This document shows, in pieces, positions 43,081-51,658 of a stretch of DNA of 64,000 bases; position 1 is the stretch's first letter; each line of letters opens with the position of its first letter. The stretch comes from Paraburkholderia sp. Ac-20340 (GTDB lineage: Bacteria; Pseudomonadota; Gammaproteobacteria; Burkholderiales; Burkholderiaceae): NCBI RefSeq assembly GCF_017104965.1, contig NZ_JAAGPR010000007.1, positions 1 to 64,000 on the forward strand, written 5' to 3'. The translations under genes were made by a program, and so were the position numbers. Under the pieces are notes generated by a model. It searched no databases and was not told where the DNA came from. It worked only from the letters and a program-made list of their open reading frames with translations.

Positions 43081-44577
43081 ATGAGTTATCGCTATGACGA
43101 AGCGGTCGATGGCCCGCTCGTCACCCATGACAGAGCAACCGTTGTCGCAGAATTGCGACTGCGCGTCCCGGACCTCACAGTTCTCCATGAAATCGAGGAC
43201 TTGCGTCCGTTCGAGTGCGATGGTCTTTCGGCATATCGCACCACGCCTCTACTTGTCGCTCTTCCAGAAACCATAGAGCAAGTCCAAGGGCTGCTGCGCT
43301 ACGCAAATGAGGTCAGCATCCCAGTAGTAGCTCGTGGTGCAGGGACCGGACTCTCTGGCGGCGCCCTTCCGCTAGAAAAAGGCATCCTGCTCGTCATGGC
43401 ACGCTTTAACCGCATCCTCGAGGTTGACCCAGAAGCGAGCATCGCCCGTGTCCAACCTGGGGTGCGAAACCTAGCCATTTCACAAGCTGCTGCGAAGTTT
43501 GGACTCTATTACGCTCCGGACCCCTCATCCCAAATCGCATGTTCGATAGGCGGAAACGTCGCAGAGAATGCCGGTGGTGTTCACTGCCTGAAATATGGCC
43601 TGACTGTTCACAACATTCTGAAGCTTGAAATACTGACGATTGAAGGCGAACTGGTAACACTCGGTTCGGAGGCGCTAGATTTTCCGGGGTTTGATTTATT
43701 GGCCTTGTTCACAGGCTCTGAAGGGATGCTCGGCATTGTTGTCGAAGTGACTGTCAAGCTATTGACCAAACCTCAAAGTGCTCGCGTGCTCTTGGCAAGC
43801 TTCGATGAAGTTGAGCGGGCAGGCTCCGCTGTGGCCGACATCATCGCTGCCGGCGTAATTCCCGGTGGCCTCGAAATGATGGACAACCTAGCCATTCGAG
43901 CCGTAGAAGATTTCATACACGCCGGCTATCCGGTCGACGCCGCAGCAATTCTCTTGTGCGAAGTCGATGGCGCCGAAAGCGATGTCGCTGAGGAGTGCGC
44001 AAAGGTTGAATCTATTCTGCGAGCCGCAGGGGCATCGGACGTCCGATTGGCGAGAGACGACGCCGAGCGCCAGAAGTTCTGGGCAGGCCGCAAGAATGCA
44101 TTTCCTGCTGTCGGCCGCATATCTCCGGATTACTACTGTATGGACGGAACGATTCCTCGGCGGGAACTTCCCGGTGTCCTTACAGGCATCGAAACGCTAT
44201 CCGCCGAGCACGGGCTTCGCGTGGCAAACGTGTTCCATGCAGGAGACGGCAATCTCCATCCGCTGATTCTGTTTGATGCGAACGCTGGCGAAACAGACTG
44301 TGCTGAGGCACTCGGTGGCGCCATTCTGGAGTTGTGCGTGAAGGTTGGAGGGAGCATCACCGGGGAACACGGTGTCGGACGCGAAAAAATCAATCAGATG
44401 TGTGCGCAATTCAATGCCGACGAGTTGTGCCTATTCCACTCTCTCAAAGCTGCGTTTGACCCGAAGGGCCTTTTGAACCCAGGGAAGAACATACCAACCT
44501 TGCATCGGTGCGCTGAATTCGGCTCCATGCACGTCCACCGCGGCGCTCTGCCGTTTCCTGAGTTGGAGCGATTCTGA
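43081..44577 (+). CDS. glcD: Glycolate oxidase FAD-binding subunit GlcD
   Basis: A 498-residue FAD-linked oxidase, the catalytic subunit of glycolate oxidase, converting glycolate (or D-lactate-like 2-hydroxy acids) to glyoxylate. The FAD_binding_4 domain is visible (PVVARGAGTGLSGGALPLEKG near 99-119, SIGGNVAENAGGVHCLKYG near 160-178). The C-terminal domain carries NVFHAGDGNLHPLILFD and the ligand histidine region GSITGEHGVGREK. ATG 43081 has AGGAG 8 bases upstream. The stop TGA overlaps the glcE ATG. The last 20 residues are a short extension relative to E. coli GlcD. Confidence 0.94.
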   Translation: MSYRYDEAVDGPLVTHDRATVVAELRLRVPDLTVLHEIEDLRPFECDGLSAYRTTPLLVALPETIEQVQGLLRYANEVSIPVVARGAGTGLSGGALPLEKGILLVMARFNRILEVDPEASIARVQPGVRNLAISQAAAKFGLYYAPDPSSQIACSIGGNVAENAGGVHCLKYGLTVHNILKLEILTIEGELVTLGSEALDFPGFDLLALFTGSEGMLGIVVEVTVKLLTKPQSARVLLASFDEVERAGSAVADIIAAGVIPGGLEMMDNLAIRAVEDFIHAGYPVDAAAILLCEVDGAESDVAEECAKVESILRAAGASDVRLARDDAERQKFWAGRKNAFPAVGRISPDYYCMDGTIPRRELPGVLTGIETLSAEHGLRVANVFHAGDGNLHPLILFDANAGETDCAEALGGAILELCVKVGGSITGEHGVGREKINQMCAQFNADELCLFHSLKAAFDPKGLLNPGKNIPTLHRCAEFGSMHVHRGALPFPELERF

Positions 44578-45653
44578 TGTTGCCCTCCCTACTTTCAATG
44601 GACGATAGCGACCGCCTCGTCGACGAAGTCGCTCGCGCTGCACTGATGCGTACTCCACTTAGCATTCGCGGAGGCAACAGTAAGGCGTGCCTCGGTCGCG
44701 CCGCGCCGGGAGGCGCCGTTGAGCTCGACACACGCAGTCATAGTGGCATTGTCCGCTACGAGCCAACGGAACTGGTCATAACGGCGCGCTGTGGCACGCC
44801 TGTAGCTGAACTTTCAGCAGCGCTTGATAAGGCTGGCCAAATGCTGCCGTGCGAGCCGCCTGAACATGACGGAATCGCAACGGTCGGAGGTGCTGTTGCA
44901 AGCGGTCTCTCCGGACCACGTCGCCCCTGGTCAGGCTCCATGCGCGACTTTGTTCTCGGCTGCCGTCTGATTACCGGGGCGGCGAAACATCTCCGTTTCG
45001 GTGGCGAGGTGATGAAGAACGTAGCTGGCTACGACATGGCCCGACTTGCAGCCGGGAGCTTCGGATGCCTCGGCGTGCTGACCGAACTTTCGCTCAAGGT
45101 ACTTCCCAAGCCACGCGCTACGCAAAGCATTGTCCAAGAGTTGAGCCCGACCGCTGCAATGTCGGAGTTGTTGAACTGGCGGCGCGGCGCGCTGCCAGTT
45201 ACTGGAGCATGCTATCTCGACGGTCGCCTCCACGTACGTCTGGAAGGTGGGGAAGGCTCGGTGACGTCTGCGATTGTGCGCATTGGCGGAGATTACCTCG
45301 ACATGGACTTTTGGACGAAGCTGCGCGAGCGCCAACTTCCTTTCTTCCAGGCAGCCGAGCCACTGTACCGGCTCTCTCTTCCCGCTGCGACTCGCTTAAT
45401 GCCACTACCCGGCGAAGTGTTGCTTGATTGGGGCGGCGCTCAACGTTGGCTAAAGAGTAACGAGTCACCATCAACGATTCGCGAAATTGCACAGGCTGCC
45501 GGCGGCCATGCCATCTGCTACACGCCCAATAGCGAGGCCGATAGTCCATTCCCGCAGCTACCTGCATCGCTATGGCGCCTTCATCGCGCACTGAAGAGCC
45601 AACTAGACCCGCGGGGTATTTTTAACCCCGGACGAATGTACGCCAACCTCTAA
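44577..45653 (+). CDS. glcE: Glycolate oxidase FAD-binding subunit GlcE
   Basis: A 358-residue second flavin subunit of glycolate oxidase. It carries an N-terminal FAD-binding region (LSIRGGNSKACLGRAAPGG, GTVGGAVASGL-like VGGAVASGLSGPRRP) and GEVMKNVAGYDMARLAAGSFGCLGVLTEL near 142-170, which is diagnostic for GlcE. The C-terminus ends RALKSQLDPRGIFNPGRM, the family ending. It overlaps glcD by one base (TGATG) and is followed 11 bases later by glcF. It is required with GlcD and GlcF for activity in E. coli. Confidence 0.94.
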   Translation: MLPSLLSMDDSDRLVDEVARAALMRTPLSIRGGNSKACLGRAAPGGAVELDTRSHSGIVRYEPTELVITARCGTPVAELSAALDKAGQMLPCEPPEHDGIATVGGAVASGLSGPRRPWSGSMRDFVLGCRLITGAAKHLRFGGEVMKNVAGYDMARLAAGSFGCLGVLTELSLKVLPKPRATQSIVQELSPTAAMSELLNWRRGALPVTGACYLDGRLHVRLEGGEGSVTSAIVRIGGDYLDMDFWTKLRERQLPFFQAAEPLYRLSLPAATRLMPLPGEVLLDWGGAQRWLKSNESPSTIREIAQAAGGHAICYTPNSEADSPFPQLPASLWRLHRALKSQLDPRGIFNPGRMYANL

Positions 45654-45664
45654 CGCGACGCATC

Positions 45665-46882
45665 ATGCAGACCAAACTTAGTGAACAGGCGAAAAAGCTC
45701 CCACGAGCGGACGAGGCCGAATCGATTCTGCGCAGTTGCGTGCATTGTGGCTTCTGCAATGCGACATGCCCAACGTATCAAATCCTGGGAAACGAACTTG
45801 ATGGACCTCGTGGTCGCATCTATCTCATTAAGCAACTACTCGAAGGGGAGGATGTCACCGAGAAGACGCAGCTCCATCTCGACCGATGCTTGACCTGTCG
45901 AAACTGTGAAACCACCTGCCCTTCAGGCGTCGAATATCACACCCTGCTCGACATCGGGCGTGCAGAACTCGAGCGCCGAGTGAGTCGCCCGTCTGGCTCG
46001 CGTGTTCTGCGAAATGGCCTTCGTCAAGTTATTCCCCGAGCAAAAGTCTTCAGCACTCTACTGAAGGCTGGGCGCCTTGCACGTCCATTGCTTCCACATA
46101 AGCTCCAAGAAAAAATCCCGAGCAAAGCGGTCATGCCCAAGATGCGGCCAGCAGTCAACCATGAAAGGCGAATGCTTATTCTTGAAGGTTGTGTGCAGCC
46201 TGCACTCTCGCCAAACACCAACTCGGCGGCAGTTCGTGTTCTCGACCGTCTGGGTATCAGCATCGTCAAGGCGCCGAGAAGCGGCTGTTGTGGCGCTACG
46301 GATTACCATCTGAACGCCCAGGAAGTCGGACTGGGGCGGGCTCGCCGAAATATCGACGCGTGGTGGCCTGAAATAGATGCAGGTGCCGAAGCAATCATTC
46401 AGACGGCAAGTGGCTGCGGTGCATTTGTGAAGGAGTATGGCCATCTGTTGCGTGACGACCCGAACTACGCAACAAAGGCTGCGCGCGTGAGCGCGCTGAC
46501 GCGCGACCTTTCCGAGGTAATATGCGCAGAGCCCATCGAAAGTCTTCGAGCCGGGAAACGCGAGAAGATAGCGTTCCACTGTCCGTGCACACTTCAGCAT
46601 GCGCAAAAGCTCGGAGGTGTCGTTGAGGGATTGCTGACTAGGCTCGGCTATGAGCTGACAGACGTTCCTGACAGCCACCTTTGCTGCGGCTCGGCAGGTA
46701 CTTATTCGCTTACGCAACCCGAACTCTCTACGGCACTACGGGACCGAAAGCTCGATGCCCTTGAGAGCGGCAATCCGGAGCTAATCGTAACGGCAAATAT
46801 CGGCTGCCAAACGCATCTGGATGGAGCTGGTCGAACCCGCGTCCGCCATTGGATTGAGCTAGTCGAGGACGCGCTTCCGTAA
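45665..46882 (+). CDS. glcF: Glycolate oxidase iron-sulfur subunit GlcF
   Basis: A 405-residue electron-transfer subunit. Two 4Fe-4S motifs are intact: CVHCGFCNATCPTY near 22-35 and CLTCRNCETTCPSG near 75-88. Two cysteine-rich CCG domains follow (SGCCGATDYHL near 215 and HLCCGSAGTYS near 340), of the heterodisulfide-reductase type. It passes electrons from the flavin subunits to the membrane quinone pool. It is the third gene of the operon; a hairpin follows 20 bases after its stop. Confidence 0.94.
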   Translation: MQTKLSEQAKKLPRADEAESILRSCVHCGFCNATCPTYQILGNELDGPRGRIYLIKQLLEGEDVTEKTQLHLDRCLTCRNCETTCPSGVEYHTLLDIGRAELERRVSRPSGSRVLRNGLRQVIPRAKVFSTLLKAGRLARPLLPHKLQEKIPSKAVMPKMRPAVNHERRMLILEGCVQPALSPNTNSAAVRVLDRLGISIVKAPRSGCCGATDYHLNAQEVGLGRARRNIDAWWPEIDAGAEAIIQTASGCGAFVKEYGHLLRDDPNYATKAARVSALTRDLSEVICAEPIESLRAGKREKIAFHCPCTLQHAQKLGGVVEGLLTRLGYELTDVPDSHLCCGSAGTYSLTQPELSTALRDRKLDALESGNPELIVTANIGCQTHLDGAGRTRVRHWIELVEDALP

Positions 46883-46902
46883 TATCGAACGACTATGCTC
46901 AT

Positions 46903-46925
46903 GCGCCCCGTAGAATCCGGGGCGC
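46903..46925 (+). terminator. Hairpin after glcF
   Basis: GCGCCCCG and CGGGGCGC form a perfect 8-bp stem with a 7-base loop, 20 bases after the glcF stop; the downstream bases (GTGTTCTG) are only moderately T-rich. Confidence 0.55.
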
Positions 46926-46985
46926 GTGTTCTGCCATCGCATAGAACAACTCTCCAAACGCACATCGAAGAGCGATGGGAGATTC

Positions 46986-47204
46986 ATGGAACAAGTGAGC
47001 TACAAGGCATTCGTGCTATGGGGACACGCCGTAGCGCAACAGGACGAGTGCTTTCGCCGGGAAGATTCGCAGCAAGCGGCACCATCAGTCAAAAAAACAA
47101 GCTCATTGAAGCGTCAGGCGTGCCAGACGTGTTTAATACCGAGCAAGAGGCGCAAGAAGCAGGTCTAGCGTGGTCTCCGTGCATGGGTCGATGCACATTT
47201 ATAA
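46986..47204 (+). pseudogene. Twice-frameshifted small gene, paralogue of 9635-9842
   Basis: From ATG 46986 the frame reads MEQVSYKAFVLWGHAVAQQD. A shift near 47045-47065 moves to GRFAASGTISQKNKLIEASG and VPDVFNTEQEAQEAGLAW. A second one-base shift in the C-run near 47177 moves to RAWVDAHL and a stop at 47204. Joined, this gives a coherent protein of about 72 residues that matches the degraded copy at 9635. The function of the family is unknown to me. Two independent lesions argue for a true pseudogene rather than a sequencing error. Confidence 0.7.
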
Positions 47205-47501
47205 CCCGTGCAACCCTCGCATCTGACGGTTCCGCGATTGCTAGAAGACCCCATCGTTAGACGATGTAACGGGTTTGGCTATCCCTTTTCTGCAAAACTG
47301 ATTTCCCGCAAAGAGCATTCTGCACGAGTGCATCGTCGCCTACCCTCCCACACTCTTCCCGGCGACTTGCCACAGCGGACTTCATTTGACCTCCGCTGGC
47401 CGTCGGAGTGTTAAGCGCCCCATCTTCCCGTGCGTCCAAGCCCAGTCCGAGGTGCCCCTTTGTTGTCTGGCACTGCGCGGAAGAGCAATCTCATAATAGC
47501 C
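47205..47501. other. Intergenic, upstream of lrgA
   Basis: About 300 bases between the small pseudogene and the LrgA-like gene. No convincing gene or repeat is seen. It must hold the promoter of lrgAB if they are not transcribed with glcDEF. Confidence 0.4.
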
Positions 47502-47909
47502 ATGCCGTTTGCAATAGTTATCCTCATTGGTGCACAACTGATTGGCGAGGTACTTCGCCGCGTCCTCCACCTTCCTCTGCCCGGCCCGGTCGTTGGCATG
47601 TTCATACTCGCCGTCGCGCTCATCGGACCTGCGAAGCGTTGGCTCGAGAAGACACCTATGGGACCGTCTCCCCTGGAAAAGAGCGCGTCGACCCTGATTT
47701 CAAATATGGGCCTACTCTTTGTGCCAGCAGGCGTCGGAATCATCGCCGAACTCAGCGTGCTTCGGCGCGCGTGGCTGCCAATCGTCGTGGGTGTGGTTGT
47801 CTCTACGATTCTTGGTCTTATCGTGACCGGATTGGTTATGCATCGCATCATGAGACTGACTGAACGCGCATCGAATGCAGAACTCGCACGCGAACGGCAG
47901 GAGGCGTGA
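47502..47909 (+). CDS. LrgA/CidA-family membrane protein
   Basis: A 135-residue inner-membrane protein with four predicted helices (about 1-20, 29-50, 63-90 and 95-118) and the family motif PLPGPVVGMFILAVAL near 26-41. LrgA/CidA proteins were first described as holin-like, but LrgAB-type pairs also move small organic acids: PftAB imports pyruvate in Bacillus, and the fused plant homologue PLGG1 exports glycolate/glycerate. ATG 47502 starts the conserved domain; the ribosome site is poor. The stop is 2 bases before the LrgB-like start, so they form one unit. Confidence 0.88.
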   Translation: MPFAIVILIGAQLIGEVLRRVLHLPLPGPVVGMFILAVALIGPAKRWLEKTPMGPSPLEKSASTLISNMGLLFVPAGVGIIAELSVLRRAWLPIVVGVVVSTILGLIVTGLVMHRIMRLTERASNAELARERQEA

Positions 47910-47911
47910 CA

Positions 47912-48628
47912 ATGTTCACAACAATCTGGACTCCTCTTGCACCGACGCCACTTCTTTGGCTCACCCTGACTGTTGCGGCTTTTGCCATTGGACAACTGGT
48001 GCAGCGGCTATGTCGCAAGTCGCCGCTTGCTAATCCCGTGCTGATAGCAATTGCATTGATGGTCGGCGTTCTGCAGATAACGGGTACGCCTTATCATGAA
48101 TATTTTGCCGGAGCGCAGTTCATCAATTTCCTCCTAGGACCAGCGACGGTCGCGCTTGCCATCCCGCTGGCGCTGAACATCGAGCACATCCGGCGCAGCT
48201 TGCATGGACTGGGACTCGCGCTTCTCGCGGGCTCAGTCACGTCGACCATCAGTGGTGTTCTTATTGTTTGGTTGCTCGATGGCGGCCGGGATGTCGCATT
48301 GTCCATGGCGCCGAAGGCCGTCACAACGCCTATTGCGATGGCTGTGTCGCAGGAAGTCGGTGGCGTGCCCGCCCTGACGGCAGCGCTGGCGATTGGCGGC
48401 GGCATCGTTGCTGCCGTAATTGGGCAAACAGTTCTTCGATGGCTTCGCATTGACGACTGGCGTTCACACGGCCTTGCCGCTGGCGTCGCAGGAAGTGGCA
48501 TTGCCGCGGCTCAGGTAGCGCCACTGAATGGCCTGGCTGCTGCATTTGCCGCCATTGGCATTGGGCTCAATGGGCTGATTACCTCACTCATCGTTCCACT
48601 CATTGCCATCCTCTGGCCAGCACTGTGA
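47912..48628 (+). CDS. LrgB-family membrane protein
   Basis: A 238-residue polytopic membrane protein, with about six to seven helices. LrgB-family elements are FLLGPATVALAIPLALN near 67-83, the serine/proline-rich ALSMAPKAVTTPIAMAVSQEVGG near 127-149, ALAIGGGIVAAVIGQ near 157-171, and GSGIAAAQVAPLNGLAAAFA near 194-213. ATG 47912 has AGGAGG 8 bases upstream; an in-frame GTG at 47906 is less likely. Together with LrgA it may form a carrier. The position after glcDEF suggests glycolate or a related acid as cargo; that is inference. Confidence 0.9.
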   Translation: MFTTIWTPLAPTPLLWLTLTVAAFAIGQLVQRLCRKSPLANPVLIAIALMVGVLQITGTPYHEYFAGAQFINFLLGPATVALAIPLALNIEHIRRSLHGLGLALLAGSVTSTISGVLIVWLLDGGRDVALSMAPKAVTTPIAMAVSQEVGGVPALTAALAIGGGIVAAVIGQTVLRWLRIDDWRSHGLAAGVAGSGIAAAQVAPLNGLAAAFAAIGIGLNGLITSLIVPLIAILWPAL

Positions 48629-48856
48629 ATCTCACGACGATGGACCTTTCAATACATATCGTCGAGGCTCCGCTAGCAACGGCGCCTTAGTTCCCGTTGC
48701 CCGTTTGAAAGTAGGCCAAGATTCCCCCTTATAGCGAATTCTGGTCGGTGATTCTGACGGACAAACGTGCAACGCGGCTCTCTAAGCCAGGCTATATTGA
48801 GACATGAATCGAAAACAGCACTCGTCTGTCTTGCGCGTGTCGCCACGGAGGCTCAC

Positions 48857-49015
48857 ATGGTCCAATCCTAGCTTGGTATGGCTGTCGGCACGATAGTGCT
48901 AATCGTTGCTGCTCTTGGCGTTGTCGTCCACTACCGCCGAGAGCGACATCGCGCAAGCCTCCTGCGCAATCTAGACCATCACGAATGGTGGCAGCCAGCC
49001 CGCTCGCGTCGCTGA
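48857..49015 (+). pseudogene. Small membrane protein ORF interrupted by an early amber codon
   Basis: ATG 48857 has a good GGAGG 7 bases upstream but meets TAG after four codons (MVQS). In the same frame ATG 48878 opens a 45-residue product: one transmembrane helix (VGTIVLIVAALGVVVHY) followed by a basic and tryptophan-containing tail (RRERHRASLL, HHEWWQPARSRR). Either the gene is inactivated by one nonsense change, or translation starts at 48878 with a poor ribosome site. Small one-helix proteins of this layout are common in these genomes. Function unknown. Confidence 0.45.
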
Positions 49016-49127
49016 TGTTTGCTTGTATTTAGACCAACTGCCACACGTCGCCAGAGCGTGCTCCAACCATCCAACGTCGTCACACACCGCTTGCACAGGT
49101 CATTTGACCCAAATCAAATCTGAGCAC

Positions 49128-49189
49128 TTGCCTCATCGAACTGCACGGCCTATTATGTAAGTAACTTACATAACTAAGTTACTTACACT
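49128..49189 (+). promoter_or_regulatory. Cupin-gene promoter with MarR-type palindromes
   Basis: TTGCCT (49128-49133), 17 bases and TATTAT (49151-49156) form the promoter. The perfect odd palindrome TATGTAAGTAACTTACATA (49154-49172) overlaps the -10, and a further copy of its arm (AAGTTACTTAC) follows directly. The site is typical of MarR operators and lies 36 bases before the cupin gene. Confidence 0.7.
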
Positions 49190-49224
49190 CAGTCCCGCTC
49201 AAATCCTTTGCAAGGAGCCGTTTC

Positions 49225-49767
49225 ATGTCCCAGACAGCGTTTCCGTTACCGTTGCATCACAATGCCGCTCACGAAGTAGCTCGCGACGGTGGCAAGTATC
49301 TGGTCGTCTGTCCCGATGGAGAGGAAAGCTATTGGCAGCCACAACCGGCGAACGGATATGCATCCGTACATGTCGCCCCCCACCTGGTGCCAATGTCTGT
49401 TCCGTTCTCTTTCGGTACGCAGACGCTGCCTCCCGGTGGCATAGTTCGGCAACACTCACACGACGAAAACGAGGAGGTTCTGCACTTCATTTCCGGCTCT
49501 GGAAAAGCACTTCTCGATGGAGTCGAGTATCGGCTCGCTGCTGGCTCGACGTTGTATCTCGGGAAATTGCGGTCTCACATGTTCATAAACGACGGGGACG
49601 TCGACATGCATTGGACTTGGCTGTACATTCCTGCCGGTCTTGAGGCGTTCTTCCGCAATGTCGGTCGGCACCGTACGCCCGGCGAAGCTGCGCCGGAGCC
49701 GTTTGACCGTCCAATGAACGTTGCAGCTATCGAAGCCAGTACGGGCTTTGCAAGAGGCGGAAGTTAA
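49225..49767 (+). CDS. Cupin-domain protein
   Basis: A 180-residue single cupin. Motif 1 is visible as GGIVRQHSHDENEEVLHFISGSG near 71-93, with a His-x-His and Glu metal site; motif 2 is weaker (GKLRSHMFINDG near 113-124). Such proteins are small dioxygenases, isomerases or sensors; the substrate cannot be told. It is translated from ATG 49225 with AAGGAG upstream. A 11-bp hairpin follows the gene, and the MarR gene 150 bases downstream probably controls it through the palindrome in its promoter. Confidence 0.85.
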   Translation: MSQTAFPLPLHHNAAHEVARDGGKYLVVCPDGEESYWQPQPANGYASVHVAPHLVPMSVPFSFGTQTLPPGGIVRQHSHDENEEVLHFISGSGKALLDGVEYRLAAGSTLYLGKLRSHMFINDGDVDMHWTWLYIPAGLEAFFRNVGRHRTPGEAAPEPFDRPMNVAAIEASTGFARGGS

Positions 49768-49790
49768 GCGCGGAGTGCAGAAGCTCGGTT

Positions 49791-49825
49791 GCGAATCGAG
49801 ACACCTGATGTCTATCTCGATTCGC
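49791..49825 (+). terminator. Hairpin after cupin gene
   Basis: GCGAATCGAGA and TCTCGATTCGC pair perfectly over 11 bp around a 13-base loop. TTGTTTTGG follows a further 13 bases on, so termination is plausible but the T-run is distant. Confidence 0.5.
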
Positions 49826-49920
49826 GTCGCTAGCGACATTGTTTTGGCTTCCTTGACGCTGATACCTGGGGAGGTTTGAAAAGGTAGAATCAACTAAGCT
49901 CTTCTCCAGCACGACTTCAA

Positions 49921-50550
49921 ATGCCTAAAGCAACTAGCAAAACGCATGGAATTTCCGAAACCGCGATGAACGACGGGGTTGCGAGCAGCAAAGAGCGCTC
50001 TGTCCAAAATTCGTCATCGCCCAACGTGCAATTTCCGCCCCCAAGTACGTCTCTTAAGTCGATGCTCGCCAATGGCTCCGATGGACGCTTCCGTCAAGCC
50101 ATGTACGACTTCACTTCGGCATCCGCGGCGATGCTGGACGTCCGGACCAGGTACGCGGCCTTTCTTGGAGTTACGCCTCCCCAGTTCAGCATCTTGGGCC
50201 TCGTTGGTGAGCTAAAGTCTTCGAGCGTCGGGCAAATCGCAAGTTATCTGGGCGTATCAAGTCCCTTCGTTACCACCGAATCGAATAAACTCGTCAAACA
50301 GGGATACCTCCGCAAAGAAGCCAGCGACAACGACCGGCGGAGCATGCTGCTCAGCCTGACTGATGCAGGGACGGACCTAATTCTTAAGGTCGCGCCAATG
50401 CGACTCTTCGCTAACGACGTAGTCTTTGGCGTGTTGACCGACGAAGAAGCACATCAGTTCTTCGCAATCGTCAAAAAGCTTAGGATTTCATTTGGCGATT
50501 GCATTCAATTGCTCGATACGCATAGATGGAGCGCTAACGAGGACTTATAG
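49921..50550 (+). CDS. MarR family transcriptional regulator
   Basis: A 209-residue MarR-type regulator. After a polar N-terminal tail of about 50 residues, the winged helix domain is clear: TPPQFSILGLVGELKSSSVGQIASYLGV, SSPFVTTESNKLVKQGYLRKE and the wing DNDRRSMLLSLTDAG. The tail is longer than in most MarR proteins, and starts at ATG 49966 or within the region before 50062 are possible. The likely target is the palindrome before the cupin gene. The ligand is unknown. Confidence 0.85.
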   Translation: MPKATSKTHGISETAMNDGVASSKERSVQNSSSPNVQFPPPSTSLKSMLANGSDGRFRQAMYDFTSASAAMLDVRTRYAAFLGVTPPQFSILGLVGELKSSSVGQIASYLGVSSPFVTTESNKLVKQGYLRKEASDNDRRSMLLSLTDAGTDLILKVAPMRLFANDVVFGVLTDEEAHQFFAIVKKLRISFGDCIQLLDTHRWSANEDL

Positions 50551-50705
50551 TCGCGGTAGGCTGTTGCAAACGTCTGCCCTATAAAGAGGCGAAGCGTAGA
50601 ATGAATTGCGAATAGCTGGCATATAGAATTCCGAACCCAAGCTTTGGTCAACGGCATTAGGTTCGGCACTGTTAGCCAAGAACGGTGCAAACCAGTCGGT
50701 AGACT

Positions 50706-51545
50706 TCAGACTGAATCATGTGCTGTGGCAGTCGACTTGTCTCTCCAAGTCGCGATGTCAGTCGAAAGAGCACGTTGATGCTGCTCAATTCCGTCAATTG
50801 CATCCATTCCAACCGGAAGGTGAAGCGGTGGGTGGTTTGTGCTGGCTACATGGACTAGAAGACGCCCCAGAGCATCAGGGTCACCGTTCTGGTTATGGTT
50901 TGCCTGCTGCAGAAAACCTAGGCGAGCTTGTCGCGACGTTTCATAGTCGGGCAATTCATTAGCAGTCTTAAACTGCACGGACGAGCTATCAAGGAAGTCC
51001 GTCCGAAAATATCCTGGCGCCACATTAGTTACCTTGATACCAAACGGGCTCAGTTCGACGGCGAGTGACTCTGTAAATCCGGTGACTGCAAACTTCGTCG
51101 CGGAATACAACGCGCCACCACCCACATATCCGGCCAACGAGGAAATATTGAAAAGGTGCCCTGCCATCTGGCGTCGCATAGACGGGAGCACTGCCCGCGT
51201 AACACGCATCAACCCAAACACGTTTGTCTCAAATGCCGCTCGAACTTGCGCCTCATCTGATTCCTCAAAGAGCGTCAAGGCACCATATCCAGCGTTATTC
51301 ACGAGCACATCAATGCGACCGAAGCGCGCTATAGCCGCGTCCACCACCTCCGTGTAGGCACTGAGTTCAGGCGCAGTAACGTCAAGCGGCATCACCAGCA
51401 AGCGGTCGCGATGCTCAGCACCCACGTCTGTAAAAGAGCCGTTTCGCGTCGTCGCCACGACAGAGTGACCTTCAGCGAGCGCAGCATTTGCGATTGCTCT
51501 CCCGAGGCCACGCGAAGCGCCTGTGATGAACCATACCTGTGACAT
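50706..51545 (-). CDS. Short-chain dehydrogenase/reductase, oxidoreductase-like
   Basis: A 279-residue classical SDR. It has the cofactor motif TGASRGLGRAIANAAL near 7-22, VNNAGYGAL near 85, the catalytic Ser in NISSLAGYVG and YxxxK in ALYSATKFAVTG near 150-161. Arg13 after the first glycine favours NADP(H). The frame is open 44 codons further upstream, but ATG 51545 has GGAG 7 bases before it and begins the domain. It is divergent from a TetR gene 113 bases away, which probably represses it. Confidence 0.9.
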   Translation of the reverse strand: MSQVWFITGASRGLGRAIANAALAEGHSVVATTRNGSFTDVGAEHRDRLLVMPLDVTAPELSAYTEVVDAAIARFGRIDVLVNNAGYGALTLFEESDEAQVRAAFETNVFGLMRVTRAVLPSMRRQMAGHLFNISSLAGYVGGGALYSATKFAVTGFTESLAVELSPFGIKVTNVAPGYFRTDFLDSSSVQFKTANELPDYETSRQARLGFLQQANHNQNGDPDALGRLLVHVASTNHPPLHLPVGMDAIDGIEQHQRALSTDIATWRDKSTATAHDSV

Positions 51546-51608
51546 AAGTGCTCTCCAGCGCCTTCTGAATAGGTTGCGCCGCCAAGTGTGAAGGCTTAAC
51601 ATGAGGCA

Positions 51609-51631
51609 GCCTCCGAATATTAAACGGAGGC
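51609..51631. promoter_or_regulatory. Inverted repeat between SDR and TetR genes
   Basis: GCCTCCG and CGGAGGC are perfect 7-base arms around AATATTAAA in the divergent promoter region, the expected place for a TetR operator. Confidence 0.5.
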
Positions 51632-51658
51632 ACCATCCGGTTGCAAGGAATATAAATC

